A stretch of 64,000 nucleotides of DNA from Stutzerimonas stutzeri (GCF_002909485.1 NZ_PPXG01000006.1:62001-126000); one strand, 5' to 3'; shown: positions 1-9,361, counted from the first letter of the stretch. Notes: generated from the letters alone by a model not told the origin. Made by a program: numbers and translations.

Positions 1-504
1 ATCCTTGTAGCCGATCAGGTTCGGGCAGCGCTCGGCCAACTGCTCCAGGTGCGTCGCGGTCAGGCGGCAGACGTTGCGGTTGTAGACCACCACGCCGATG
101 TTCACCGACTTGCAAACCTGCTCGACATGCAGGGCGACGCCTTCCTGGCTGGCCTCGGTGAGGTAGTGCGGCAGCAGCAGCAGACCCTTGGCACCCAGGC
201 GCTCGGCTTCCTGCGCCATCTGAATGGCCAGGCGGGTCGGACCACCGACGCCGGCGAGAATCGGCACGGTGCCGGCGCAGGTATCAACGGCGGTCTTGAT
301 GATCTCGCTGTACTCGCGCGGCTCCAGCGAGAAGAACTCGCCGGTGCCACCGGCAGCGAACAGCGCCGAGGCACCGTAGGGGCCGAGCCATTCCAGGCGC
401 TTGACGTAGCCGGCGCGATTGAAGTCGCCCTGCGCGTCGAAGTCGGTGACCGGGAATGACAGCAGGCCGGAAGAGAGGATGGCCTTCAATTCTTGTGGGT
501 TCAT
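1..504 (-). CDS. kdgD: 5-dehydro-4-deoxyglucarate dehydratase, N-terminal part (cut by window start)
   Basis: This enzyme dehydrates and decarboxylates 5-dehydro-4-deoxy-D-glucarate to 2-oxoglutarate semialdehyde in the cytoplasm, the step after glucarate or galactarate dehydratase. The reverse strand encodes 168 codons beginning [20 protein letters not shown] and running open to the window edge in frame. The GGTGEFFSL segment near residue 47 and a later VVVYNRNVC stretch are typical of the DHDPS/NAL TIM-barrel superfamily and of KdgD in particular. The C-terminal half, with the Schiff-base lysine, lies outside the window. It is divergent from gudD, which performs the preceding reaction, and a GntR-type motif lies 58 bp upstream of its start. 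Identity is inferred from sequence pattern plus pathway context. Confidence 0.9.
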   Translation of the reverse strand, partial: MNPQELKAILSSGLLSFPVTDFDAQGDFNRAGYVKRLEWLGPYGASALFAAGGTGEFFSLEPREYSEIIKTAVDTCAGTVPILAGVGGPTRLAIQMAQEAERLGAKGLLLLPHYLTEASQEGVALHVEQVCKSVNIGVVVYNRNVCRLTATHLEQLAERCPNLIGYKD

Positions 505-561
505 TATTCGAGCATCCTGAATGCATGTTGAAGAGGTACAAGGGCATGAGCCTTGAGATAC

Positions 562-576
562 GTTATCGTACAACTA
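562..576. promoter_or_regulatory. Candidate GntR/FadR-type operator upstream of kdgD
   Basis: The sequence GTTATCGTACAACTA sits about 60 bp before the kdgD start. Its first 14 bases recur, in reverse orientation, upstream of the GntR gene at 17775-17789, and a 14-of-16 match lies upstream of udh at 10998-11013. The GTAC-centred core resembles sites of FadR-subfamily regulators. The function is inferred from this recurrence. Confidence 0.6.
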
Positions 577-778
577 CAAATAGTCCAATCGTTTTTTCTG
601 CGCATTTTCTTCAACACTGAAAGCTGAATGAAAGCTTTCTGCCTTTCACTCGCCCGGCCAGGTCGATCACCATGAGTGCGGCAGCTTAAAAGGCATAAGC
701 AGCTGCAGCCAACCCAGCTAAATGCACTGATGATTTCGTTTGACAGGTGACGTAGCGAACTGTAAAAAATCTTCCATA

Positions 779-788
779 GTCGTACGAC
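779..788. promoter_or_regulatory. Candidate GntR-type operator, perfect palindrome, upstream of gudD
   Basis: GTCGTACGAC is a perfect 10-bp palindrome about 170 bp before gudD. It shares the core TCGTAC(A/G)AC with the motif near kdgD. A short palindrome alone would be weak. The shared core and the location between two pathway genes raise the likelihood. Confidence 0.45.
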
Positions 789-956
789 GACCTATGACCA
801 CAATAACAATAGCGAGGCCCCGGACATGTTCCGCAATTGCCCGTCCCCTGCGCAGCCGCTGGCTGCCAACAACGCCATCCGCCGCGCTGCCTCGGCAGAT
901 GCGCGCACAGCGCCCACCCCGGTCGCTCGCCTCGCCTGCAGCGGAGGCCGCGCACA

Positions 957-2348
957 ATGAGCCAGTCGTTCAGTGCAACACCCCGCGTCCAGAGCATGCA
1001 GGTCATCCCGGTGGCCGGCCACGACAGCATGCTGCTCAACCTCTGCGGCGCCCACGCCCCCTACTTCACCCGCAACCTGGTGCTGCTCACCGACAATGCC
1101 GGCAACACCGGCGTCGGCGAAGTGCCGGGTGGCGAAGGCATCCTCCAGGCGCTGGAGCGCTGCCGGCCGCTGGTCATCGGCCAGCCGATCGGCCTTTACA
1201 ACCGCACGCTCAACAGCCTGCGCAGCGCCATCGCCGGCAACGTCGCCGGTACGCCGCAAGCAACCCGCCACGAGGTGACCTCCGAAGCCGAGGCCGCCGT
1301 GCTGCGCCAGCCGCACGAGATCAACCTGCGCCTGGACAACGTGATCACCGCGGTCGAGGCCGCGCTGCTCGACCTCCTCGGCCAGCACCTCGACGTGCCG
1401 GTGGCCGAGCTGCTGGGTAGCGGCCAGCAGCGCGACGCGGTGCCGATGCTCGCCTACCTCTTCTATATCGGTGATCGCCAGCGCACCGACCTGCCCTACC
1501 TGGCCAGCACCGGTGAGGCCTGGTACCACCTGCGCCATCAGCAGGCGCTGACCCCGGACGCGGTCGCCCGCCTGGCCGAGGCCGCGCATGCGCGCTACGG
1601 CTTCGCCGACTTCAAGCTCAAGGGCGGGGTGATGCGCGGCGCGGAGGAGATGCAGGCGATCGCCGCGATCAAGGCGCGCTTCCCCGATGCCCGCGTCACC
1701 CTCGACCCCAACGGCGCCTGGTCGCTGGACGAGGCCATCGCCCTGTGCAAGGGCCAGGGTCACCTGCTGGCCTACGCCGAGGACCCCTGCGGCCCGGAGA
1801 GCGGCTATTCCGGCCGCGAGATCATGGCCGAGTTCAAGCGCGCCACCGGCATTCCCACCGCCACCAACATGGTCGCCACCGACTGGCGGCAGATGGGCCA
1901 CTCGCTGCGCCTGGAGTCGGTCGACATCCCGCTCGCCGACCCGCATTTCTGGACCATGCAGGGCTCGGTGCGCCTGGCGCAGATGTGCGAGCAGTTCGGC
2001 CTGACCTGGGGCTCGCATTCGAACAACCATTTCGATGTCTCGCTGGCCATGTTCACCCATGCCGCGGCCGCTGCACCGGGGCGCATCACCGCCATCGACA
2101 CCCACTGGATTTGGCAGGAAGGCCAGGAGCGCCTGACCCGCGAGCCACTGCAGATCGTCGGCGGCCAGGTCCGCGTGCCCGAGCGCCCGGGCCTGGGCAT
2201 CGAGCCGGACATGGACCGGATCATGGCCGCCCACGAGTTGTACAAGAAGGTCGCCAGCGGCGCGCGCGACGACGCCATGGCGATGCGTTACCTGATGCCT
2301 GGCTGGACCTATGACCCGAAGAAACCCAGCCTCGGCCGCAATACCTGA
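957..2348 (+). CDS. gudD: Glucarate dehydratase (enolase superfamily)
   Basis: It dehydrates D-glucarate (and often L-idarate) to 5-dehydro-4-deoxyglucarate, the KdgD substrate. The 463-residue length fits the family. Enolase-superfamily catalytic features are visible: K-L-K at about 220-222, metal ligands D250 and N252 in LDPNGAW, E275 in EDPCG, and the general-base histidine near 354 in SHSNNHFD. The ATG at 957 was chosen because GGAGG lies 10 bp upstream and the protein then starts [15 protein letters not shown]. It is followed after 28 bp by a transporter binding protein, so gudD and the transporter probably form one operon. Assignment rests on sequence pattern and strong pathway context. 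Confidence 0.93.
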   Translation: MSQSFSATPRVQSMQVIPVAGHDSMLLNLCGAHAPYFTRNLVLLTDNAGNTGVGEVPGGEGILQALERCRPLVIGQPIGLYNRTLNSLRSAIAGNVAGTPQATRHEVTSEAEAAVLRQPHEINLRLDNVITAVEAALLDLLGQHLDVPVAELLGSGQQRDAVPMLAYLFYIGDRQRTDLPYLASTGEAWYHLRHQQALTPDAVARLAEAAHARYGFADFKLKGGVMRGAEEMQAIAAIKARFPDARVTLDPNGAWSLDEAIALCKGQGHLLAYAEDPCGPESGYSGREIMAEFKRATGIPTATNMVATDWRQMGHSLRLESVDIPLADPHFWTMQGSVRLAQMCEQFGLTWGSHSNNHFDVSLAMFTHAAAAAPGRITAIDTHWIWQEGQERLTREPLQIVGGQVRVPERPGLGIEPDMDRIMAAHELYKKVASGARDDAMAMRYLMPGWTYDPKKPSLGRNT

Positions 2349-2376
2349 ACCCGCAGCCCAAACCCGGAGAACTCCA

Positions 2377-3357
2377 ATGAAAACAATATTCCGCGCCTCC
2401 CTGCTTTCCGCCCTCGTCGGCATTGCCGGTCTCGCTGCCGCCTCCACCACGATGGCCGCCGATGTGAAATGGCCGACCCGCCCCGTGCAGGTGGTGGTGA
2501 TCGCCAACCCCGGCGGCGACACCGACTTCAACGCCCGCACCATGGCCAAGTATTTCAATCAGATCACCGGCAAGAGCATGGTGGTGACCAACATCGCCGG
2601 CGGCGGCGGCACCCTGGCGGCCGAGCAGGTCAAGGGCGCAGCAGCGGACGGCAACACCATCCTCTTCACCCACCCGGGTCAGCTGATCGTCAACGAGGTG
2701 GCCGGCCTCACCGAGGACAGCTACGAGACCTTCGATGTGTCCTGCATCGCCGGTGTCGACAAGAGCACCGTGTTCGTCGCCTCCAAGCAGTCCGGCGTGA
2801 CCAGCATGCAGGACCTGATCGACAAGTCGAAGGCCAAGCCGGGCAGCATCACCTACGGCACCGAGATGGGCAGCTTCTCCCATGTGCAGGGGCTGATGCT
2901 GGAGAAACTGACCGACACCAAGCTGAAGATGGTCGATGGCGGAACGGTCGCTGATCGCGTGGTGGGCATGCTCGGTGGTCGTCTCGACCTCGGTGCGATC
3001 ACCTATGGATCGGTACAGGATTACGTCAGTGGTGGGCAGATGGTCGCCCTCGGCCAGCCCAACGACGAGCGCAACCCGTTGCTCGGCGACGTGCCGACAC
3101 TCAAGGAGCAGGGCCTGGATATCACCATGGACAAGCCCTACGTGGTCGCCTTTCCGAAGGGCACCGACCCGGCAATCGTTAAGAAGATGGCCGACCTGAT
3201 GAAGCAGATCACTGAGATCCCCGAATACGCCGAGGACCTGAAGAAGTTCAAGCAGCCGGTGGCCTACTTCGGTACCGAGGAGTCAAAGGCGATCCTGGCC
3301 AAGACCCGCGAGGATTTCATGCAGTTCAAGGACGAGCTGCGCAAAGCCAAGAAATAA
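2377..3357 (+). CDS. Tripartite tricarboxylate transporter-type periplasmic binding protein (TctC/Bug family)
   Basis: This 326-residue exported protein would capture an organic acid in the periplasm for the membrane pair encoded next. It opens with a typical signal peptide (MKTIFRASLLSALVGIAGLA, cleavage expected near AA-DVKW). It carries the Bug-family features IVIANPGGDTD near residue 45, an AGGGGT stretch and a late PKGTDP motif. The chosen ATG has GGAGA upstream. Its position between gudD and the TctB/TctA genes suggests an aldarate such as glucarate or galactarate as ligand. That is inference, since the family binds many carboxylates. Confidence 0.88.
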   Translation: MKTIFRASLLSALVGIAGLAAASTTMAADVKWPTRPVQVVVIANPGGDTDFNARTMAKYFNQITGKSMVVTNIAGGGGTLAAEQVKGAAADGNTILFTHPGQLIVNEVAGLTEDSYETFDVSCIAGVDKSTVFVASKQSGVTSMQDLIDKSKAKPGSITYGTEMGSFSHVQGLMLEKLTDTKLKMVDGGTVADRVVGMLGGRLDLGAITYGSVQDYVSGGQMVALGQPNDERNPLLGDVPTLKEQGLDITMDKPYVVAFPKGTDPAIVKKMADLMKQITEIPEYAEDLKKFKQPVAYFGTEESKAILAKTREDFMQFKDELRKAKK

Positions 3358-3424
3358 ACCCGACGCAGCGCCAGCCGACTGAACGGACCGGCTGGCCGCT
3401 CCTCTTCGCGTACGGAGGTTTGCC

Positions 3425-3919
3425 ATGACCACTGCGAACAAGAAAGAACTGATCATCGGCGTGGCCATGCTCGGCGCCAGCATTGCCTATCTGGTGATGG
3501 CCTACCGCGTACCTGGCCACGACGGCATCGATGCCGCCACCGTGCCCACCCTGCTGGCCATCCTGCTATGCCTGCTGGGCCTGCTGCAGACCCTGAGCGC
3601 TTTTGCCCGCCACGCGCAGGCTGCAGAGAGCAGCAGCGATACGCCGGACCAGCCCAAGCCAACCGTTACCGAGCCGCTGACGGTGCTCAAGACCCTTGGC
3701 CTGATCCTGCTTTATGTCGTACTGCTGGGGCCGATTGGCTTCCCCATCATGACCACGCTCTACCTGTACCTGCAGTTCATCGTGCTGACGCCGGTGGATC
3801 GCAAGATCCGCCACCTGCCCTATGCGGGCATCGCGCTTGTCACCTCCATCGTCATCTACCTGCTGTTCCGCGAGGCCTTCGATCTGTTGCTGCCCGCTGG
3901 CCTGCTGAATTTCCTCTGA
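3425..3919 (+). CDS. Tripartite tricarboxylate transporter small membrane subunit (TctB family)
   Basis: A 164-residue hydrophobic protein with four probable membrane spans: about residues 8-26, 37-57, 86-108 and 125-150. A charged, alanine/serine-rich loop lies near 60-80. This layout is typical of the TctB subunit. ACGGAGG lies just before the ATG. It sits between the binding protein and the large permease, 10 bp before the latter, so the three are almost certainly co-expressed. The subunit gives no clue to the substrate by itself. Confidence 0.88.
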   Translation: MTTANKKELIIGVAMLGASIAYLVMAYRVPGHDGIDAATVPTLLAILLCLLGLLQTLSAFARHAQAAESSSDTPDQPKPTVTEPLTVLKTLGLILLYVVLLGPIGFPIMTTLYLYLQFIVLTPVDRKIRHLPYAGIALVTSIVIYLLFREAFDLLLPAGLLNFL

Positions 3920-3929
3920 GGAATCGACC

Positions 3930-5450
3930 ATGCTCGACTTACTGCAGCAAGGCTTCGGTGCCGTCTTCTCGCTCAACATCCTGCTGCTGATGCTCGGCGG
4001 CGTCGCGGTCGGCATCGTCTTCGGCGCCGTGCCCGGCCTGTCCGCGACCATGGCCGTGGCGCTGTGCCTGCCGCTGACCTTCACCATGGGTCCGCAGGCC
4101 GGCCTGTCGCTGCTGGTTGCGCTGTTCATCGGCGCTACGTCCGGCGGCCTGATCTCGGCGATCCTGCTGAAGATTCCCGGCACGCCGTCTTCCATCGCCA
4201 CGGTGTTCGACGGCGGCCCGCTGATGGAGCAAGGCCAGGGCGTGAAGGCGCTCGGGGTCGGCATCGTGTTTTCCTTTCTCGGCACCATCTTCAGCATCAT
4301 CGCGCTGATGTTCATCGCCCCGCAGCTGGCCAAGGTCGCGCTGAGTTTCGGCCCGCACGAGTACTTCGCCATCGCGGTGTTCTCGCTGACGCTGATCGCC
4401 ACTCTGTCGGCCGGCTCGATGGTCAAGGGGCTGTTCGCCGGCACGCTGGGCATCGCCGTATCCACCGTCGGTATCGCACCGGTGGAAGCCGTACGCCGCT
4501 TCACCTTTGGCGTCAGCGAACTGAACGGCGGGTTCTCCATGCTCACGGTGATGATCGGCATGTTCGCCGTAGCCGAGGTCATCAAGCTTGCCGAAACCGG
4601 GCGCCATGCCGTGCGCAACAAAGCTGGCTCGGTGAGCATGAAGCAGATCAAGGGCTTCGGCTTTTCGCTCAAGGAATTCCGCCAGGAACTGCCCAATGCC
4701 AGCCGCTCGGGCCTGATCGGTCTGGCGGTGGGCATCCTGCCGGGCATCGGTGCCAGCACCTCCAACCTGCTGTCCTACATCGTCGCCAAGAAGCGCGCCA
4801 AACAGCCAGAAACCTACGGTAAGGGCAACATCGGCGGCGTGGTCGCCAGCGAGACCGCCAACAACGCCGGCATCGGCGGCGCCATGATGCCGCTGATGAC
4901 GCTCGGCATTCCCGGCGACACCACCACCGCGATCCTGCTCGGCGGCTTTCTGATTCACGGCATCCAGCCTGGGCCGCTGCTGTTCATCAGCCAGGGGCCG
5001 CTGGTCTACACCATCTTCGCCGCGCTGTTGGTGGCCTCGGTGATGATGCTGTTCATGGAGTTCTACGGCCTGCGCCTGTTCATCAAGCTGCTCGACGTGC
5101 CCAAGCACATCCTGCTGCCGATCATTCTGGTGCTCTGTGTGGTCGGCGCCTTCGGCCTCTCCAGCCGGCTGTTCGATGTCTGGTCGATCCTGCTGTTCGG
5201 GCTGCTCGGCTACGGCTTTGTCAAGGCGGGCATGCCGGTCGCGCCCTTCATCATCGGCTTCATCCTCGGGCCGATGGCGGAGACCAATCTGCGCCGCGGC
5301 CTGATGCTCTCGGACGGCAACTTCGCCTCCTTCTTTACCAACCCCATCGCCGCGACCTTCCTCGGTCTCGCCCTGGCCTTCGTGCTCTGGCAGCTGTACA
5401 GCGCGATGCGACCGCGCAGCGGCGTGCTCGGTCAGGTCCTACGTACCTGA
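3930..5450 (+). CDS. Tripartite tricarboxylate transporter large permease subunit (TctA family)
   Basis: A 506-residue inner-membrane permease with about twelve spans, completing the TctCBA-type system. Family features include GAVPGLSATMAVAL near residue 33, a KIPGTPSS motif near 87, and a mirrored glycine-rich segment GILPGIGAST followed by NNAGIGGAMMPLMTLGIPGD. It uses an ion gradient to import the carboxylate delivered by the binding protein. It is the last gene of the gudD operon. A GC hairpin follows and the next gene is convergent. Substrate inferred from context: aldarates. Confidence 0.92.
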   Translation: MLDLLQQGFGAVFSLNILLLMLGGVAVGIVFGAVPGLSATMAVALCLPLTFTMGPQAGLSLLVALFIGATSGGLISAILLKIPGTPSSIATVFDGGPLMEQGQGVKALGVGIVFSFLGTIFSIIALMFIAPQLAKVALSFGPHEYFAIAVFSLTLIATLSAGSMVKGLFAGTLGIAVSTVGIAPVEAVRRFTFGVSELNGGFSMLTVMIGMFAVAEVIKLAETGRHAVRNKAGSVSMKQIKGFGFSLKEFRQELPNASRSGLIGLAVGILPGIGASTSNLLSYIVAKKRAKQPETYGKGNIGGVVASETANNAGIGGAMMPLMTLGIPGDTTTAILLGGFLIHGIQPGPLLFISQGPLVYTIFAALLVASVMMLFMEFYGLRLFIKLLDVPKHILLPIILVLCVVGAFGLSSRLFDVWSILLFGLLGYGFVKAGMPVAPFIIGFILGPMAETNLRRGLMLSDGNFASFFTNPIAATFLGLALAFVLWQLYSAMRPRSGVLGQVLRT

Positions 5451-5456
5451 ACCTGC

Positions 5457-5480
5457 GCCCCTCTGCGCCAGCGGAGGGGC
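5457..5480. terminator. GC-rich hairpin between convergent tctA-type permease and enolase genes
   Basis: GCCCCTC (5457-5463) and GAGGGGC (5474-5480) can pair across a 10-nt loop. There is no clear U-tract on either strand, so it is at most a weak or factor-assisted terminator between two convergent genes. Confidence 0.35.
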
Positions 5481-5485
5481 TGCCG

Positions 5486-6628
5486 TCACGGCTTGCTGCC
5501 GAACGTCTCGCGGGCCAGCGTCCAGCCCGCCACCCGCTCGCTGAGGCTCAGGCCCAATCCGGGCCGGGTCGGCACCTGCATGCAGCCGTCGTGGATCTCG
5601 AGCCGCTCCTGGAACAGCGGCTCGAGCCATTCGAAATGCTCGACCCATGTGGCATGTTCGTAGGCCGCCGCGAGGTGGATATGCAATTCCATGACGAAAT
5701 GCGGCGCCATCACGATGCCGCGCCGCCGCGCCGCCTCGGCCACCTGCAGGAACGGCGTGATGCCACCGATGCGCGGCGCGTCATGCATGATCACATCCAC
5801 CGCCCCGCGCTCGACGAAGGCACAGGCTTCGGCCGCGCTGCCGAGCATCTCGCCAGTGCCGACCGGAGTGATCAGCTGAGCGGCCAGGGCGGCATGGCCT
5901 TCCAGATCGTGGGCGTCCAGCGGCTCCTCGATCCAGGTCAGGTCGAACTCCTCCAGTGCCCTGCCCATGCGCGCCGCGGTGGTGCGGTTCCACTGCTGGT
6001 TGACGTCCACCATCAGTGCCACCTCGTCGCCGAAGTGCCTGCGCAGCGCCTCGACCCGGCGCAGGTCGGCGTGCCGGTCGGGCTGACCGACCTTCAGCTT
6101 GATCCCTCCGATACCGCGCGCGCGGGAGGCCTCGGCCTTTTCGATGACCTCCTCGATGGGCGCCTGCAGGTAGCCGCCGGAGGTGTTGTAGCAGGGCACC
6201 GCGTCGCGATGGGCGCCAAGCAGCTTGGCCAGCGGCAAGCCGGCGCGGCGCGCCTTGAGGTCCCAGAGCGCGGTGTCGAAGGCGGCAATGCTCTGCACTG
6301 CCAGGCCGCTGCGCCCGATCGAGGCGCTGGCCCAGCTCAGCCGGCTCCACAGGCGGGCGATGTCGTTGGGATCTTCGCCCAGCAGCAACGGCGCCAGTTC
6401 CCGCGCGTGGGCATATTGCGCCGGGCCGCCGGTGCGCAGGCTGTAGCTGAAGCCCAGCCCCTTATGACCCTGCTGCGTCTGCAGTTCGACGAACAACAGG
6501 CTGACCGACGCCAGCGGCAGCTGTCGCCCGGTAAGCACCTTGGCGTCGCTGACGGGCCGCTGCAGTGGCAACTCCACAGCACGCAGGCCGATCCAGCTGA
6601 TGCGGTCCGCTTCATAGAGGTCGCTCAT
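5486..6628 (-). CDS. Talarate/galactarate dehydratase-like enolase superfamily protein
   Basis: A 380-residue mandelate racemase/muconate lactonizing family enzyme. Visible catalytic features are K177-L-K179 in GIKLKVG, metal ligands D208 and N210 in MVDVNQQW, E234/E235 in WIEEPLD, E260 in GTGEML, and H310 in APHF. From memory, MVDVNQQW, IEEPLDAHDLEGH and the EHFEWLEPLF tail closely resemble L-talarate/galactarate dehydratases. These convert galactarate to the same 5-keto-4-deoxyglucarate that GudD makes. That would let this cluster use galacturonate as well as glucuronate. It is transcribed away from a LysR gene. A lactone cycloisomerase is an alternative but less likely given these motifs. 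Confidence 0.8.
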   Translation of the reverse strand: MSDLYEADRISWIGLRAVELPLQRPVSDAKVLTGRQLPLASVSLLFVELQTQQGHKGLGFSYSLRTGGPAQYAHARELAPLLLGEDPNDIARLWSRLSWASASIGRSGLAVQSIAAFDTALWDLKARRAGLPLAKLLGAHRDAVPCYNTSGGYLQAPIEEVIEKAEASRARGIGGIKLKVGQPDRHADLRRVEALRRHFGDEVALMVDVNQQWNRTTAARMGRALEEFDLTWIEEPLDAHDLEGHAALAAQLITPVGTGEMLGSAAEACAFVERGAVDVIMHDAPRIGGITPFLQVAEAARRRGIVMAPHFVMELHIHLAAAYEHATWVEHFEWLEPLFQERLEIHDGCMQVPTRPGLGLSLSERVAGWTLARETFGSKP

Positions 6629-6680
6629 TCGTGTGTCGCCGCCTCGCCAGTCTGGGGATGCGCTGGATAATCCGCCGGCT

Positions 6681-6720
6681 GATTGATACGGTCCAATTCA
6701 TTAACGCACTCGATTGATAC
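6681..6720. promoter_or_regulatory. Candidate LysR-type binding region between divergent enolase and LysR genes
   Basis: GATTGATAC occurs twice, at 6681-6689 and 6712-6720, 31 bp apart, about three helical turns. The first copy is part of the dyad ATTG-N8-CAAT (6682-6697), which fits a T-N11-A LysR box. The place, between a LysR gene and its divergent neighbour, is where such sites are usually found. Confidence 0.5.
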
Positions 6721-6733
6721 CAGGAACGGATCA

Positions 6734-7674
6734 ATGTTCGAACTCGCCCAGCTGCGCTGCTTCACCACCCTGGCCAGCGAACTGAATTTCCGTCGTGCCG
6801 CCGAGCGCCTGAACATGACCCAGCCGCCGCTGAGCCGGCAGATCCAGTTGCTGGAGCATCAGCTCGGCGTCGCGCTGTTCACCCGCAGCACGCGCTCGGT
6901 GGCGCTCACTGCAGCCGGTCGTGCCTTCTTCGTCGAGGCCCAGGCACTGCTCGACCAGGCTCATCGCGCCGCCCAGCGGGCCCGCTCCGCCGCGCTAGGC
7001 GAAAGCGGCTCGCTGACCATCAGCTTCGTTGCCAGCGCGGTCTACGACTTCCTGCCACGTGCCATCACCCAGATACGGCGGGAGCGGCCAGGCGTGGCCA
7101 TCAACCTGCTGGAAACACCACCTTCGAACAGCTGCAGGCACTGCGGGCACGACGGGTCGACCTGGCGGTGGTGCGCGAGCCATTGCAGCAGCCGGGGCTG
7201 GTCAGTGAATGCCTGCTGCGCGAGCCCTTCGTGCTAGCCACGCCGGCTGACCATCCGCTGGCGCAGCATCCGGCGCCGACCCTGGCGATGCTCCACGGCG
7301 AGCCGTTCATCCTCTATGCCCACGGCGCCTGGCAGCCGTTCAACGAGCTGCACACCGGGCTGTTCCGTGCCAACGGTATCCAGCCCGACTTCGTGCAGTC
7401 GCTGGGCTCGACGCTAACCATCCTCTCGCTGGTGAACGCTGGCCTCGGCCTGGCGCTGGTGCCACGCGGGGCCAGCGCGATCCGCTTCCAACAGGTGCGC
7501 TTTCGCGAGCTGCCGCTGCCGGCGGGCATCTGCGCCGAGCTGCACCTGGCCTGGCGCGACGACAACGACAACCCCGCGCTGGAGGCGGCGCGCAATGCCG
7601 TGCGCCAAGCGGCCAGCGACATTGCCCGGGACCTGCTGCCAATCCAGGGCCAACACCAAGGGACGGGCTGCTGA
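6734..7674 (+). pseudogene. LysR-family regulator interrupted by a 1-nt frameshift
   Basis: The N-terminal part begins MFELAQLRCFTTLASELNFR and contains an intact winged helix-turn-helix through about residue 60, then the linker helix. After ...VAINLLE (near 7114) the frame drops. The rest of a normal LysR effector domain continues one frame back as TTFEQLQALRARRVDLAVVR through ...GQHQGTGC. Eight bases stand where nine are expected, so one base is missing. Restored, the protein would be about 313 residues, normal for the family. It is divergent from the galactarate-dehydratase-like gene, so it probably regulated that gene. This is either a real recent inactivation or a sequencing error. Both halves keep good coding character, so any decay is recent. 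Confidence 0.85.
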
Positions 7675-7793
7675 CGACCATAAGTTGACGTTCGAATGGT
7701 CGACCAGAACTGGGCTATTCAGGCCTGTGACGAATGCGCTGCTCGACACTAAAGCAAGGACCAAGAGTGCAGGAGAAGCCTTCGCAGCCCGCC

Positions 7794-9020
7794 CTAAGCC
7801 AGCAGTCTGTCGCTGCTTGTTGCGTCCACCGCCGCATCCAGCTCAGCCCCAGCCAAATGCTTTGCATAGTGCTCCATCAGCTCCGACTCCCAAGAAGCGA
7901 CCTCGTCCAATATGCCTGCCGCCTCATCTTTCGTCAGTGCAAAATGCTCATGCTGGCTAAGCAGGTTAGCTCGACTTAGGAGAGTACCGTTGATACCAAC
8001 CTCCATCGCCAGCCCCTGCGCAGGCCCCTCATCCAGTACGGGAAGAACGTCATACATAGGCGAGAGGCGCCAAGCTCCTTCCTGCCAGATCACCGCGTGG
8101 TTGCGAGGATGATCGTCACTGTTCCCTACAAGAGCGTTGTAGGCCATTCGCCTGTAGAGCTCCTGCCTATCAGAATCTGGCGCGCCTCTGCGGTACAGCT
8201 CATCGGCGAGCGCCGCGTAGATCCATCCGTTGCTGCGCTGCACCTGCCATTCGGCATCGAGAAGAGTTAAGCCACTCATCATCGGAATGCGGCGAAACCT
8301 TGCATCATTCTCCGACCATTCTCGGTCAAATCGCTCCACCAGCAACGTGTTGCCTTTTTCACTTTGATGGAGTGCCGTCCGGGCAACATTCATCCCCTTG
8401 GTAGCCGCAAAAGTCATGCAGGCATACTCGAATTTCGGCAGGTCGTAGTGATCAAATTTGTCGCGTGGCTTGGCAAGAATCAGCTTGTGATCAAAGCGGT
8501 ACGTGCGCTTGGGCCTCGCACCACCAACAGCTGAGCGCTGATCCCGTATTCTTAATGCCTCCAGCTGCTCAGCGCTCAGCTGGCTGTCATAAATCGCAGC
8601 GCAAACATCTATGAAATGATCGAGCCCTTTGGCTTCGAGCATTTTCACAGGCCTTTCGCCTATACCCGGCCGCGGTGTGCGATCTTCGCCAGCCATGATA
8701 TTTCCGGCGCGATCTTCGTTAGGAGATAACAGCAGGAGCTGGATCGGAGTGAGCTCTCCCTTTCGGGTGCGGCGCAGTAGTTGTTCTCCCCAGCCATCTG
8801 GCATCGCATCATCAATGAAGCCGGGAACGCCGCCATTCTTATGAACCTGAATGGGTCGAGCGGAGAGCGGATACCGTATCGGATCAGGCACCCAACGCTT
8901 GGCTTCCACGATCTCCGGCGCATAGATGAAGGTTCCCGTGCGACCAGCAAGGGTCAGCCTGCCCAGCGTCACAGTCTCACCCGTTTCGGGACACTCCATG
9001 TAGATGTAAGCGCGCGACAT
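7794..9020 (-). CDS. hipA: HipA-family serine/threonine kinase toxin
   Basis: A 408-residue type II toxin kinase. HipA proteins phosphorylate glutamyl-tRNA synthetase or other targets and cause growth arrest or persistence. Visible features are an N-terminal HipA subdomain, a glycine-rich loop SAVGGARPK at about 163-171, an ATP-binding lysine in HKLILAKPR, the catalytic loop NSDDHPRNH at about 300-308, and the metal-binding SPMYD at about 320-324. All key residues look intact. It overlaps the upstream antitoxin gene in a TAATG arrangement, so translation is coupled. The pair sits inside the sugar-acid catabolic region and looks inserted. Confidence 0.93.
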   Translation of the reverse strand: MSRAYIYMECPETGETVTLGRLTLAGRTGTFIYAPEIVEAKRWVPDPIRYPLSARPIQVHKNGGVPGFIDDAMPDGWGEQLLRRTRKGELTPIQLLLLSPNEDRAGNIMAGEDRTPRPGIGERPVKMLEAKGLDHFIDVCAAIYDSQLSAEQLEALRIRDQRSAVGGARPKRTYRFDHKLILAKPRDKFDHYDLPKFEYACMTFAATKGMNVARTALHQSEKGNTLLVERFDREWSENDARFRRIPMMSGLTLLDAEWQVQRSNGWIYAALADELYRRGAPDSDRQELYRRMAYNALVGNSDDHPRNHAVIWQEGAWRLSPMYDVLPVLDEGPAQGLAMEVGINGTLLSRANLLSQHEHFALTKDEAAGILDEVASWESELMEHYAKHLAGAELDAAVDATSSDRLLA

Positions 9021-9343
9021 TAGAAGTCCTCCGCGTTGCTGCGCGGCAGCCTGACGCGCTTGGTCGTATTGGTTTCCAAAGCGTCGAGATCAAGCGCAGG
9101 GTCATCGATCAACGCCTGGAAAACCCGGTCGGAAATCCCAACGGTGAACAGCGCGAGCATGAAGTCGCGCAGCGAAACACCTTCAGCCTTGCCCCCCTCA
9201 ATGTGTCGAACAGCTCGGAGAGAAATCCCAGCCTGCTCTGCAAGGTCAGCCTGGCGCAGCCCCATGCGCAGACGCGCCTCCTTCACCAGAAGGCCTATAC
9301 GGTAAAGCAGAGAGGTACTTTGAACAGGGAAAAAGCCTTTCAT
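9020..9343 (-). CDS. hipB: HipB-like XRE-family antitoxin and autorepressor
   Basis: A 107-residue DNA-binding protein with a Cro/C1-type helix-turn-helix at about residues 16-60 (VKEARLRMGLRQADLAEQAG then ISLRAVRHIEGG). Its position directly before hipA with an overlapping stop/start identifies it as the antitoxin. Such proteins bind the toxin, neutralise it, and repress their own operon through upstream palindromes, of which two candidates exist here. The C-terminus (TKRVRLPRSNAEDF) is basic then acidic, possibly the toxin-contacting tail. The N-terminal MKGFFPVQSTS segment is slightly long. An internal start is possible. Confidence 0.88.
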   Translation of the reverse strand: MKGFFPVQSTSLLYRIGLLVKEARLRMGLRQADLAEQAGISLRAVRHIEGGKAEGVSLRDFMLALFTVGISDRVFQALIDDPALDLDALETNTTKRVRLPRSNAEDF

Positions 9344-9361
9344 AAGGTGGCACCAAGCGAC

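Larger units (their letters stand above)
505..956. other. Divergent kdgD-gudD intergenic region
   Basis: This region of about 450 bp separates the two divergent catabolic genes and holds no convincing gene. It contains two TCGTAC-type motifs (annotated separately), an A/T-richer stretch next to the first one, and a GGAGG ribosome binding site at 942-946 for gudD. Long open frames crossing it on both strands have no start-site support and look like G+C-driven shadows. Confidence 0.6.

Noticed and set aside
837..2348. Longer GudD starting at 837
   Set aside because: The extra 40 residues are arginine/proline-rich low-quality sequence, and a clear GGAGG precedes the ATG at 957, which also fits the family N-terminus.
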